15,698 nucleotides of DNA, taken from NCBI GenBank assembly GCA_019236085.1, contig JAFAJR010000212.1, positions 1 through 15,698 on the forward strand, given 5' to 3'. Positions within the stretch are counted from its first letter, which is position 1. Every line of letters begins with the position of its first letter. Below are positions 1 to 6,874 of the stretch, piece by piece. Position numbers and translations under genes: made by a program. The notes beneath the pieces are model-generated. The model ran no database searches, was not told the origin of the DNA, and saw only the letters and a list, made by a program, of their open reading frames with translations. This stretch comes from Candidatus Dormiibacterota bacterium (GTDB lineage: Bacteria > Chloroflexota > Dormibacteria > Aeolococcales > Aeolococcaceae).

Positions 1-875
1 CCACCTTCGAGAAGCCAGACCATGCGCCCCCGGGCTCGGTCCTCCGCCAGGTCGCGGATGCGCTCCGCCATGGCGGTGTACGTCTCATCGTGCAGCGCCA
101 GCCCGGCCAGCGGATCGTCGGCATGCGCGTCGAACCCGGCGCTCACCACCACCAGCTCCGGAGCGAACGCGCGCACCGCCGGAGCGACGACCTCGTCGAA
201 CGCCCGTAGCCAGGCAGCGCCGTCAGTTCCTGCCGGGAGTGGCACATTCACAGTGGTCCCGGCTGCGCTGTCACCGCCCCGCTCGGAAGCGGCGCCGCTC
301 CCCGGGAAGAAGGGGTATTCATGCAGCGAGCAGTAGAGGACGTCCGGGTCGTCCCAGAACATGTCCTGCGTGCCGTTGCCGTGGTGCACATCGACATCCA
401 CGATCGCCACTCTCGCGACGCCGTGACGCTGAGCGGTCCTCACGGCGATGGCCGCGTTGCCGAAGAGGCAGAACCCCATGGGAACGTCGGGCGTGGCGTG
501 ATGGCCAGGTGGCCGCACCACGGCAAACACCGACACGGCTTCGCCGCCGGCGACGGCCTCAGCGGCCCGCGCCGCGCAGGCGGCGGCGTCCAGAGCTATC
601 CGGTATGACGATTCCGTGCAATAGGTGTCCGCGTCGAACCACCCCCCGCCGGCTTCGGCGACCAATTGCACGGCCGCAACCTCCGACGCGGTATGCACCA
701 GGCGCGGCAGTTCCACATCACCTGGCGGCGCCTCGAGCCAGGGCAGCGCCGCCAGCTCGGCGTCACCGCGAATCCGTTCCAGGACCGCCCGTACCCGATC
801 AGGGCGCTCCGGGTGGCCCGGGGCGAAATGTTCCTCTTGGCCGTCGTTGCGGAGCAGGGCCAGGGGCACGGTCAC
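1..875 (-). CDS. Histone-deacetylase-family (AcuC/class II HDAC-like) deacetylase, 3' end cut off
   Basis: This is a zinc-dependent deacetylase of the arginase/deacetylase fold, which removes acetyl groups from acetyl-lysine or acetyl-polyamine substrates; the substrate here cannot be told. I read 291 codons before the window edge. Visible motifs are RPPGHHA (residues 121-127, catalytic His dyad 125/126), GFCLFGN (134-140), DVDVHHGNGTQ (160-170, zinc ligands Asp162 and His164) and SAGFDAH followed by DPLAG (244-257, zinc ligand Asp248). The reading stops at LLEGG, just before the expected catalytic tyrosine of the EGGY motif, so the C-terminus lies outside. The start is GTG at 875-873, overlapping the pyrF stop in a GTGA junction. 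This implies translational coupling, and no separate Shine-Dalgarno is visible. Bacterial homologues are usually 300-370 residues, so perhaps 20% is missing. Confidence 0.93.
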   Translation of the reverse strand, partial: MTVPLALLRNDGQEEHFAPGHPERPDRVRAVLERIRGDAELAALPWLEAPPGDVELPRLVHTASEVAAVQLVAEAGGGWFDADTYCTESSYRIALDAAACAARAAEAVAGGEAVSVFAVVRPPGHHATPDVPMGFCLFGNAAIAVRTAQRHGVARVAIVDVDVHHGNGTQDMFWDDPDVLYCSLHEYPFFPGSGAASERGGDSAAGTTVNVPLPAGTDGAAWLRAFDEVVAPAVRAFAPELVVVSAGFDAHADDPLAGLALHDETYTAMAERIRDLAEDRARGRMVWLLEG

Positions 876-1603
876 GCTGGAGCCGTCTGGCCCAGCGCCT
901 CGGCGATGCGCCGGCGCATGGCAGCTGCCGCCGCGGCCGGGCCCTCTGCAGCGGCCGCCACCCCACGGCTGATCGCGACCAGGAACCGTCGGCTGCCACC
1001 GGCAGCCGCAGCGCGCACGGTCGCCTCGAGGTCGCCGCCCTGGGCTCCCACCCCGGGGAGCAACAGCGGCGCTGCCGGGGCCAGCCGGCGAACCGCGGCC
1101 ACGGCTTCGGGGCTGGTGGCGCCGGCGACGAAGCCCACGGCGCCTCCCGGGTCCCAGCGGAGACCGAGCTCCACGATGCGGTGGTGCAGCGGGACGCCCG
1201 CGGCGAGCTCCAGGTCGAGGAGGTCGGCAGCACCCGGGTTGCTGCTCCTGGCGATGAGGAATATTCCCCTGCCGGGGCGGCGGGCGAACGGCACCACGCC
1301 GTCGGCGCCGAACAGCGGGTTGACGGTCGCCGCGTCCGCTCCCAGCGTGTCGAACAGAGCGTCCGCGTATGCCTCCGCCGTACTGCCGATGTCGCCCCTC
1401 TTGGCGTCGACGACGTACAGCCGGTCCTCAGGCACCCGCTTGCGAAGCCGTTCCAGGACAGCCCAGCCATCGGAGCCGAACCGCTCGAAGAATGCGACGT
1501 TTGGCTTGAAGGCGCAGGCACTGGCGATCGTCCTCTCCACCAGCTCCGTAGCCAGCCGTTCCGCCTCCGCCGCCGAGGCCGCTCCCGCAGGGTCGATCCC
1601 CAC
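872..1603 (-). CDS. pyrF: Orotidine-5'-phosphate decarboxylase (PyrF, class 2 type)
   Basis: This enzyme decarboxylates OMP to UMP, the last step of de novo pyrimidine synthesis, in the cytoplasm. Diagnostic motifs, numbered from the GTG at 1603, are FKPN (32-35), VDAKRGDIGST (65-75) with the catalytic Asp/Lys/Asp set (66, 68, 71), ATVNPLFGAD (92-101) and the phosphate-gripping LLPGVGAQGGD (181-191). The GTG start gives 243 residues but opens directly at GIDP, losing the first beta strand and helix. In the same frame upstream I read FAERLDECVERSGSLLCVGI, a normal PyrF N-terminus. No ATG, GTG or TTG precedes it closely. A CTG at 1669-1667, 5 bases after GAGG, would give 265 residues, a usual length, and would overlap the end of the zinc-ribbon gene. 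The real start is therefore probably upstream of the one given. The stop overlaps the deacetylase start by 4 bases. Confidence 0.93.
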   Translation of the reverse strand: MGIDPAGAASAAEAERLATELVERTIASACAFKPNVAFFERFGSDGWAVLERLRKRVPEDRLYVVDAKRGDIGSTAEAYADALFDTLGADAATVNPLFGADGVVPFARRPGRGIFLIARSSNPGAADLLDLELAAGVPLHHRIVELGLRWDPGGAVGFVAGATSPEAVAAVRRLAPAAPLLLPGVGAQGGDLEATVRAAAAGGSRRFLVAISRGVAAAAEGPAAAAAAMRRRIAEALGQTAPA

Positions 1604-1662
1604 ACAGAGCAGCGATCCTGACCGCTCGACGCACTCGTCGAGTCGCTCAGCAAAGGTCGTGG

Positions 1663-1860
1663 CTACCAGACGTCCCTCGAGGTGCTCGGCTGGATGGCAC
1701 CCTGGTCGGGCCGCGGCGCGAAGGGGATCTCCACCCGAGCCTTTTCAGTGGACTGGCAGATGGGGCAGATTCGCGCCACGCGGCCGTCGAGGATGACCCC
1801 GGCCAGGCGAAAGATCGGCGTCGGCCTGCCGCAGTTGTCGCAGGGGCGGAGCACCGGCAT
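1663..1860 (-). CDS. Small zinc-ribbon protein with two CxxC knuckles
   Basis: I do not recognise this 65-residue protein by name. It carries CDNCG (residues 7-11) and CPICQ near residue 32, two CxxC pairs about 25 residues apart that would bind one zinc ion as a zinc ribbon. The C-terminal third is polar and probably disordered. The ATG start lies 12 bases after the stop of the upstream YdbT-like gene, and its stop (TAG at 1665-1663) falls inside the likely true 5' end of pyrF, so it sits within the operon. No clear Shine-Dalgarno is visible. Such ribbons often serve as protein- or nucleic-acid-binding adaptors, but nothing here fixes a role. Confidence 0.7.
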   Translation of the reverse strand: MPVLRPCDNCGRPTPIFRLAGVILDGRVARICPICQSTEKARVEIPFAPRPDQGAIQPSTSRDVW

Positions 1861-1872
1861 CGTCAGCGGATG

Positions 1873-3231
1873 CTACGCCATCGCCGGTCGCAAGCCCGCA
1901 GCTCGCTCGGTGCTGCGGACCCGCCTGGCCTGGCGAGCCCGGGTGGCCAGCTCCCAGAGCATGGATTCAGCCTCGGTCTCATTGCGGTGCAGCAGCGACG
2001 CCGTCCAGCGACGTCCCGCGGTGTCCACCCTGACCGAGGACAGACCGAGGGCTCGCTGCACCGGGCCTTGGGAGAGCCGCACGCTCTGGATCTTGTCGAG
2101 CGGAATCACCACCGTGGCCGCCTGAACGCGTCCGGTCCGGGCGTAGACGTAGCGGCTTCCGAACCACCCCGCCAGAAAGTGATACGAGAACGGGGCCCGG
2201 ACCAGGGCGCGCCGGGGTGGCGCCGAACCAGGTGGCGGCGCGACGCCGGCTTCGGGAAACACTCGCTGCAGCAGCCACAGCACCTCAGATGTCCGCCCCA
2301 CCGGCAGCAACGTGCGGGCGATCTGTTGCGGCTCGTCGCGGCGCTGCTGGACTCCGACCTGGCGAGCGACGTCGACCTCCAGCCTGCACCAGTCGAAGGG
2401 GCGCCAGAGCAGCGGCTGCACCAGGCGCACCGCCTGAATCCTGCCGAACGGGATCGTCTCGTGGCGGCGCTGCAGCAGGCCGCGGTCCAGCCGCAGCCCA
2501 TCGCCTGCCTCGGCGATCGTGAACTCCAGCTCGTCGTTGAGGGCCCGCCCTATCACGAACGCCGCCGCAACCACCGCGGTGAAGGACGTGCTGAGCAGCT
2601 CGACGCCGTACTTCGGCACCGCTATCACGGTGGCGACGGTGCCCAGGATGATGAGCACGTGGACCAGGATCGAACCTCGTAAAGGCAGCGCGGCGATGAG
2701 CCGCCCGTTGCGGACCCGGGCCAGCGGCTGCGCCGGCGGCTCTGGCGTGCCTCCCTCCAGGCCGTGGGCCAATGCCAGCAGGCGGGCGCGGATCACCGGC
2801 GCCTCGGCCGCCTTCACATAGGCCAGCCGGCCTTTTTCGGCGCCCCGTCCGGCGGACACCACCCGGACCTCGGCCACGCCGAGGATCCTGGCCAGCAGCG
2901 GCGCCAGGATGTCCACCGCCTGCACCCTGGCCAGCGGGATGCGGATGGACTGCCGGCGGAGCACCCCGGTCTCGACGCGCAGGTCGCTGCCGTCGATGCG
3001 CCAGCGCGTGACCGCCCAGTTGATGAAACCGCCCACAGCGCCGATGCCCGCCAGCACCGCCCAGACCACGGCGTATACAGCGAAGCCGCCGCTGCCCCGC
3101 CGCGAGCCGCCGAGGTTGCCCTCCAGTGCTGGGATCAGCACGATGATCACGCTGACCAGCAGGCGTCCGAAGCGAACCACGGGGCTCAGCGGATGAAGCC
3201 GCCGCCAGCGGTCACCGGGGGTGTCGATCAC
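1873..3231 (-). CDS. Bacterial PH-domain membrane protein, YdbT-like
   Basis: This 452-residue protein matches the YdbT architecture: membrane segments alternating with bacterial pleckstrin-homology (bPH2) domains. Hydrophobic segments lie at about 20-37, 52-75, 185-208 and 213-231. Three bPH2-like modules follow membrane segments at about 77-150, 235-310 and 360-425. Each shows the repeated pattern of a tyrosine- or arginine-rich strand, then IPxxRxQAV/DKIQSV (98-106, 260-268, 377-384), and then a hydrophobic helix with a Gly-Leu turn. The start is GTG at 3231, overlapping the stop of the YdbS-like gene in GTGA. Family members are inner-membrane proteins, and YdbS/YdbT of Bacillus are linked to resistance to some antimicrobial compounds. 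The function here is unproven. A proline-rich linker (about 332-340) and a basic C-terminal tail are lineage-specific. Confidence 0.85.
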   Translation of the reverse strand: MIDTPGDRWRRLHPLSPVVRFGRLLVSVIIVLIPALEGNLGGSRRGSGGFAVYAVVWAVLAGIGAVGGFINWAVTRWRIDGSDLRVETGVLRRQSIRIPLARVQAVDILAPLLARILGVAEVRVVSAGRGAEKGRLAYVKAAEAPVIRARLLALAHGLEGGTPEPPAQPLARVRNGRLIAALPLRGSILVHVLIILGTVATVIAVPKYGVELLSTSFTAVVAAAFVIGRALNDELEFTIAEAGDGLRLDRGLLQRRHETIPFGRIQAVRLVQPLLWRPFDWCRLEVDVARQVGVQQRRDEPQQIARTLLPVGRTSEVLWLLQRVFPEAGVAPPPGSAPPRRALVRAPFSYHFLAGWFGSRYVYARTGRVQAATVVIPLDKIQSVRLSQGPVQRALGLSSVRVDTAGRRWTASLLHRNETEAESMLWELATRARQARRVRSTERAAGLRPAMA

Positions 3232-3680
3232 AGGCCGGTCGCCCTCGCCTCGCCCACCGCGGCCAGCCGGTCGCGGAGCGACGCCGCATCACCACGCAGC
3301 AGGCCGGGGATGCGAGCGTCGGTCGCCGCGGCGGCGGTGTGGAGCTGGACTGTCGCCAGCCCGAAGGCACGGTCCACCGGGCCGGCTGACACGTCGATGA
3401 ACTGCATCCGGCCGTAGGGGACCACCGACACCCGGCGGAACATCAGCCCCCGCTGGACAACGAGGTCCGAATCGCGCTCGGTGTAGCCCCAGGCGCGGTA
3501 CCTGCCCCACTCGACCAGCCAGAAGACCACCCCGACGCCGACGACGCCGGCGGGCATCAGCAGCGAGGCCCCGGCACCCAGGATGAACACGGCAACGATC
3601 GCCGCGCCCAGCAATGGCCCGAAGAAGACTGCGAGCACTGCCTGCCGGGCCAGCCAGAACCGCGGAGAGAGACGGCGCAT
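3228..3680 (-). CDS. Bacterial PH-domain membrane protein, YdbS-like
   Basis: This is a short partner of the YdbT-like protein: 150 residues with two membrane helices (about 12-34 and 41-57) and one bPH2 domain (about 62-140) containing VVPYGRMQFIDV (86-97) and the family's DRAFGLATVQLHT stretch (103-115). It is first in the five-gene minus-strand run and ends with a 4-base GTGA overlap into the YdbT-like gene. YdbS and YdbT are commonly encoded side by side and probably form a membrane complex. The start is uncertain. ATG at 3680 begins with MRRLSPRF, typical of the family, but has no good Shine-Dalgarno. Alternatives in frame are TTG at 3743, four bases after GGAGG, and ATG at 3764. The frame stays open to 4046, but that part overlaps the epimerase gene on the other strand and is unlikely to be coding. 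Confidence 0.82.
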   Translation of the reverse strand: MRRLSPRFWLARQAVLAVFFGPLLGAAIVAVFILGAGASLLMPAGVVGVGVVFWLVEWGRYRAWGYTERDSDLVVQRGLMFRRVSVVPYGRMQFIDVSAGPVDRAFGLATVQLHTAAAATDARIPGLLRGDAASLRDRLAAVGEARATGL

Positions 3681-3791
3681 CGCGCGCCCAGCATGCACCG
3701 TGCCCGACCTGTCACGGAGCCCTGTCGAGTCCGCGAAATCCAATCCGCCTCCGGCCTCTTTCATTGCTGGCATGGACAGAGGCGGCCGGCG

Positions 3792-3805
3792 CCGGCACGT
3801 GCCGG
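3792..3805. promoter_or_regulatory. 14-base perfect palindrome in the divergent intergenic region
   Basis: CCGGCACGTGCCGG reads the same on both strands. It sits 7 bases upstream of the epimerase ATG and about 110 bases upstream of the YdbS-like start, in the only non-coding gap between the two divergent units. The position suits an operator, but in DNA this GC-rich a palindrome of this size is expected a few times by chance in a window of this length. Confidence 0.3.
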
Positions 3806-3812
3806 GGCTCTC

Positions 3813-4817
3813 ATGAAGCTGGCCGGCGCCCGCGTGCTGGTTACCGGCGGTGCCGGGTTCATCGGGTCGCACATCGTCGAGTCGCTGCTGCGCCAGGGAG
3901 CCACGGTTCGGGTGTACGACAGCTTCCGCACAGGGCACCCGGAGAACCTCGCCGCCGTCGCCGCGGATGTCGAGGTGATTCGTGGCGACATCCTCGACCG
4001 CGAGGCCCTTGACGGCGCGGTGCGTGGCATGGACGCGGTGTCGCACCAGGCAGCCCAGCTGGAGATCACCCGCGCCATCGACGACCCAGTCGAGGACCTG
4101 ACCACGAACACCATCGGCACCCTGAACGTTTTTGCCGCTTGTGTCAAGAACGGAGTGGGCCGCGTGGTCTAGGCGTCGTCAGCGGGTGTGTATGGGCAGG
4201 CACGCTTCACGCCGGAGACCGAAGACGGCCATCCCACTGAGCCGAACTGGGCCTACGGCGTCAGCAAGCTGGCCAACGAGAAGTACGCCGCGATCATGGG
4301 CGAGGCGCACGGTCTTTCCGTCACCAGCCTGCGTTACGGCATCGTGTACGGCCCGCGGGAATGGTACGGCCGGGTGCTCACCATCTTCCTCAAGCGGGCC
4401 TTGGAGGACCAAGCACTGGTCATCTTCGGAGACGGCGAGCAGGTGCGCGATTTCGTCTACGTCGGCGACGTGGTGCGGATGCACGACGCGTGCCTCACGG
4501 CAAACGGCGCTGCCAGCGGCCAGGTGTTCAACGTGAGCAGCGAGAAGGGCCTCACCGTCAATCAACTCGCAGACCTCGTCGTCGAGGTGACCGACCGGCG
4601 CGTGCCGGTGATCCACGAGGACGTGCCGGAGGGAGCCGTGTCGTCGCTGTTCGAGCGCCGCCGCCTGCCGCAGGAGCTGAGGACGCTGGTGCAGTCACGG
4701 CGAAAAGCCGAGACGCGTCTCGGCTGGGAACCCGAAACGGACATGGCGGATGGTCTCGAGCGGGAATGGCGGTGGCTGGTCGCGAATCGGCACCGCTGGA
4801 CGGTGATGGCGTATTGA
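3813..4817 (+). pseudogene. NAD-dependent sugar epimerase/dehydratase (extended SDR), interrupted by one in-frame TAG
   Basis: The frame encodes a nearly complete 334-codon extended short-chain dehydrogenase of the UDP-glucose 4-epimerase type, but codon 120 (4170-4172) is TAG. Before it come the Rossmann motif TGGAGFIGSH (11-20), RGDI and the SDR strand ending GVGRVV. Directly after it, in the same frame, come ASSAGVYG, the catalytic YGVSK (Tyr and Lys of YxxxK), LRYGIVYGP and the sugar-binding C-terminal half. The family normally has Tyr at the interrupted position (VVYASS), so a single TAC/TAT to TAG change explains it. No other frameshift or stop is present, so the lesion is very recent, a sequencing error, or read through. 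The ATG start fits the motif. A GTG at 4188 could restart the second half, but without the nucleotide-binding fold. The stop overlaps the next gene by 4 bases (TTGA). Confidence 0.85.
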
Positions 4818-5566
4818 CCTCGCCACGCCCTGACTTCACGTACTCCCTTGCCGTGCACAACAGCGCGGCGCACCTCGAGGTAAACGTGCGTGCCGTCGCG
4901 GAACGGCTGCGCGTCTTCGAGTCGGCCGAGATCGTGCTGGTGGAGAACGGCAGCACCGACAGGTCGCTCGACATCGCGCGCAACCTCGCTGCAGAGCTGA
5001 CGCGTCCCGGGCTTCAGGTCCGTGTCGACAGCGTGGAAAAGGGGCTCGGCCACGCTCATCGCAGAGGGCTGGCACTCGCCGGCGGGCGCCACGTTCTGGT
5101 CATGGGTGTCGACATCCCATTCGGTTTCAGCGACCTCGACCAGTGGCTCGAAATGCAGCCGCGGCCTGCGCTGGTGCTGGGAAGCAAGAGCCATCCGGCA
5201 TCACGAAGCGCAACCGGAACCGGCAGGCGGCTCACGTCGTTGGCGTTTCGCGCCGCCCGCAGCGCGCTGCTGGGCATCGGCGCAGCCGACACGCAGGGCT
5301 CGATCATCATCGACGGCGACCTCGCCCACCGTGTCGAGCCCCAGCTGCGCTGCACCGACTACCTCGTCACCACAGAGATCGTTGCCTGGGCGATGCATTT
5401 CGGCGCCGTGGCGCTCGAGATCCCCGTGGACTACCCGGACGCCGGCCGGTCAACCGTCTCCCCCATCGGCGACGGGATGCGCATGCTGCGCGGCATGGTG
5501 GCGTTGCGCCGCCGGCTGCGCCACACCGCCGGTGCCCTTCCGGTTCCCGCCGCGCTGGAGATCTGA
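4814..5566 (+). CDS. Family-2 glycosyltransferase, dolichyl-phosphate-glucosyltransferase-like
   Basis: This 250-residue, apparently soluble GT-A-fold glycosyltransferase would move a sugar from a nucleotide sugar to a lipid or glycan acceptor. Supporting motifs are EIVLVENGSTDRS (39-51, nucleotide binding), KGLGHAHRRGLALAGG (76-91), VLVMGVDIPFGFSDL (94-108) where the family usually has a DAD-type metal motif, GSKSHP (123-128), ADTQGS (158-163) and EIPVDYPDAGRS (202-213). Order and spacing resemble DPG synthase-like enzymes. The metal motif is reduced to a single Asp (100). I chose the TTG start at 4814 because it overlaps the epimerase stop as TTGA and immediately precedes the conserved fold; upstream in-frame sequence overlaps the epimerase and has no family resemblance. 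Coupling to the epimerase suggests that gene once made, or still makes, its sugar donor. Confidence 0.82.
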   Translation: MTSPRPDFTYSLAVHNSAAHLEVNVRAVAERLRVFESAEIVLVENGSTDRSLDIARNLAAELTRPGLQVRVDSVEKGLGHAHRRGLALAGGRHVLVMGVDIPFGFSDLDQWLEMQPRPALVLGSKSHPASRSATGTGRRLTSLAFRAARSALLGIGAADTQGSIIIDGDLAHRVEPQLRCTDYLVTTEIVAWAMHFGAVALEIPVDYPDAGRSTVSPIGDGMRMLRGMVALRRRLRHTAGALPVPAALEI

Positions 5567-5571
5567 GCCCG

Positions 5572-5584
5572 TATCGTTCAGGGC
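5572..5584 (+). promoter_or_regulatory. Probable leaderless promoter -10 element for the GNAT gene
   Basis: TATCGT (TAnnnT type) at 5572-5577 is followed by exactly 7 bases and then the GTG start at 5585. This geometry puts the transcription start at or next to the start codon, as in leaderless mRNAs common in Actinobacteria and relatives. The gene has no usable Shine-Dalgarno, which agrees. No clear -35 box is visible. Confidence 0.4.
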
Positions 5585-5893
5585 GTGAGTGATCAGCGCG
5601 CGGCACGCGTGGTCGATGCGCCGGACCGCGAGCGCTACGAGCTCGTGCTGGGCGGCGAGGTGCGGGGCTATCTCAGCTACCGCCGCCATCCCGGCATCAT
5701 CATCCTGATCCACACCGAGGTCGATCCAGCGCTGCAGGGTCAGGGCCAGGGATCGGTGTTGGCGCAGCACGCTCTCGACGAGGCGCGGCAGCGTGGCGAG
5801 CGCGTGGTGCCGCGCTGCCCCTTCGTGCGACGGTTCATCGACGAGCACCCGGAGTACGCGTCACTGGCGGCGGGCACCTCCTCAGCCGGCTGA
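5585..5893 (+). CDS. Small GNAT-type N-acetyltransferase-like protein (NATD1/YjdJ family)
   Basis: This 102-residue protein matches the short Gcn5-like family related to human NATD1 and bacterial YjdJ, which keeps only the core acetyl-CoA-binding part of the GNAT fold. The defining stretch runs IHTEVDPALQGQGQGSVLAQ (about 39-58), with the acetyl-CoA loop Q-G-Q-G-Q-G, followed by a helix and PRCPFVRRFIDEHPEY (about 76-91), a strong family signature. Substrates of this family are not established. The GTG start is 18 bases after the glycosyltransferase stop and has a leaderless-type promoter of its own. Its last 12 bases overlap the convergent alcohol dehydrogenase gene, so there is no room for a terminator between them. 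Confidence 0.87.
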   Translation: MSDQRAARVVDAPDRERYELVLGGEVRGYLSYRRHPGIIILIHTEVDPALQGQGQGSVLAQHALDEARQRGERVVPRCPFVRRFIDEHPEYASLAAGTSSAG

Positions 5894-6874
5894 GACGCGC
5901 ACCACGGCGGTGCCGCGCACCGATCCGCTGCGTACGTATTCCAGCGCGTCGGCGGTTCGCTCCAAATAGAACACGGTGGTCTCAGTGTGCACCGGAATTT
6001 GTGCCGCAATGGACAGAAACTTCTGGCCGTCAGCTCTGGTGAGGTTGGCCACTGAGCGCACGGTCCGCTCCTCCCACAGCAGGTCGTATGCGAATGATGG
6101 GATGTCGCTCATGTGGATGCCGGCGCACACCACGACACCACCTGCAGCGGTGCGGCTCAGCGCGAGCGGCACCAGGCCACCCACCGGGGCGAAGATGATC
6201 GAACCGTCGAGCGGCTCCGGCGGCGCGGTGCCCGAGCCACCCGCCCACTCAGCGCCGAGCTGGCGGGCAAACTCCTGCGAGGCGGTGTCGCCGTCCCGGG
6301 TGAACGCGAAAACACGCCGGCCCTCGTGTCGCGCCACCTGGATGATCATGTGGGCAGCGGAGCCGAAGCCGTACAGGCCGATGCGCTCCCCCTCCCCCGC
6401 CATGCGGTAGGCGCGGTAACCGATGAGGCCGCCGCACAGCAGCGGCGCCGCGGCCACGTCGCCGAACTCCTCGGGAACAGCGAAACAGAACCGCTCGTCG
6501 GCGACTGTCAGCTCTGCATACCCACCGTCAAGCTGATACCCGGTGAAGCGCGCCTCAGTACAGAGGTTCTCGCGACCCGAGCGGCAGTAGCGGCACGTGC
6601 CGTCGGTCCATCCCAGCCAGGGGACGCCGACTCGAGCGCCGACTGTGAATCGTGTTGCGCCCTCGCCCAGTGCGACGACGGTGCCGACGATCTGATGTCC
6701 CAGGACCAGCGGCAGCTTGGGATGCTGCAGCTCTCCGTCGGCCACATGCAGGTCGGTGCGGCAAACGGCGCAGACGTGCACCGCGATCAGCACCTGTCCC
6801 GTTCCCGGTGTCGGGTCGGCTGTGACCTGCAGCTCGAGTGGAGCCCGTGCTGCCCTCAGCACGACGGCTCGCAT
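5882..6874 (-). CDS. Zinc-dependent medium-chain alcohol dehydrogenase (AdhA/AdhP-like)
   Basis: A 330-residue NAD(P)-dependent medium-chain dehydrogenase that would interconvert alcohols and aldehydes in the cytoplasm; the substrate is unknown. The GroES-like N-terminal domain carries the catalytic zinc site: Cys38 in CAVCRTDLH (35-43), His60 in LGHQIVG (58-64) and Cys147 in PLLCGGLIGYRA (144-155). The structural zinc lobe reads DGTCRYCRSGRENLC (91-105). Three cysteines (94, 97, 105) are present, but the usual first cysteine is replaced by Asp91. The Rossmann motif is LYGFGSAAH (167-175). Length and order fit the zinc-binding alcohol dehydrogenase family with GYQLDGGYAE (112-121). The ATG overlaps the methyltransferase stop by one base (TGATG), so the two genes form an operon. 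Confidence 0.92.
   Translation of the reverse strand: MRAVVLRAARAPLELQVTADPTPGTGQVLIAVHVCAVCRTDLHVADGELQHPKLPLVLGHQIVGTVVALGEGATRFTVGARVGVPWLGWTDGTCRYCRSGRENLCTEARFTGYQLDGGYAELTVADERFCFAVPEEFGDVAAAPLLCGGLIGYRAYRMAGEGERIGLYGFGSAAHMIIQVARHEGRRVFAFTRDGDTASQEFARQLGAEWAGGSGTAPPEPLDGSIIFAPVGGLVPLALSRTAAGGVVVCAGIHMSDIPSFAYDLLWEERTVRSVANLTRADGQKFLSIAAQIPVHTETTVFYLERTADALEYVRSGSVRGTAVVRVSAG

Noticed and set aside
239..1621. Long plus-strand open frame of 460 codons opposite pyrF and the deacetylase gene
   Set aside because: It is antisense to two well-supported genes, its translation is Arg/Pro-rich without family motifs, and it reflects high GC content.
3681..4046. N-terminal extension of the YdbS-like frame on the minus strand
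   Set aside because: It overlaps the epimerase gene on the other strand, and family similarity begins only at MRRLSPRF (3680).
4170..4172. TAG as a pyrrolysine or other recoded codon
   Set aside because: No recoding context or suppressor tRNA is visible, and the position is an ordinary conserved Tyr. A point mutation or base-call error is simpler.
4361..4813. Upstream extension of the glycosyltransferase frame
   Set aside because: The sequence overlaps the epimerase reading frame and has no glycosyltransferase features.
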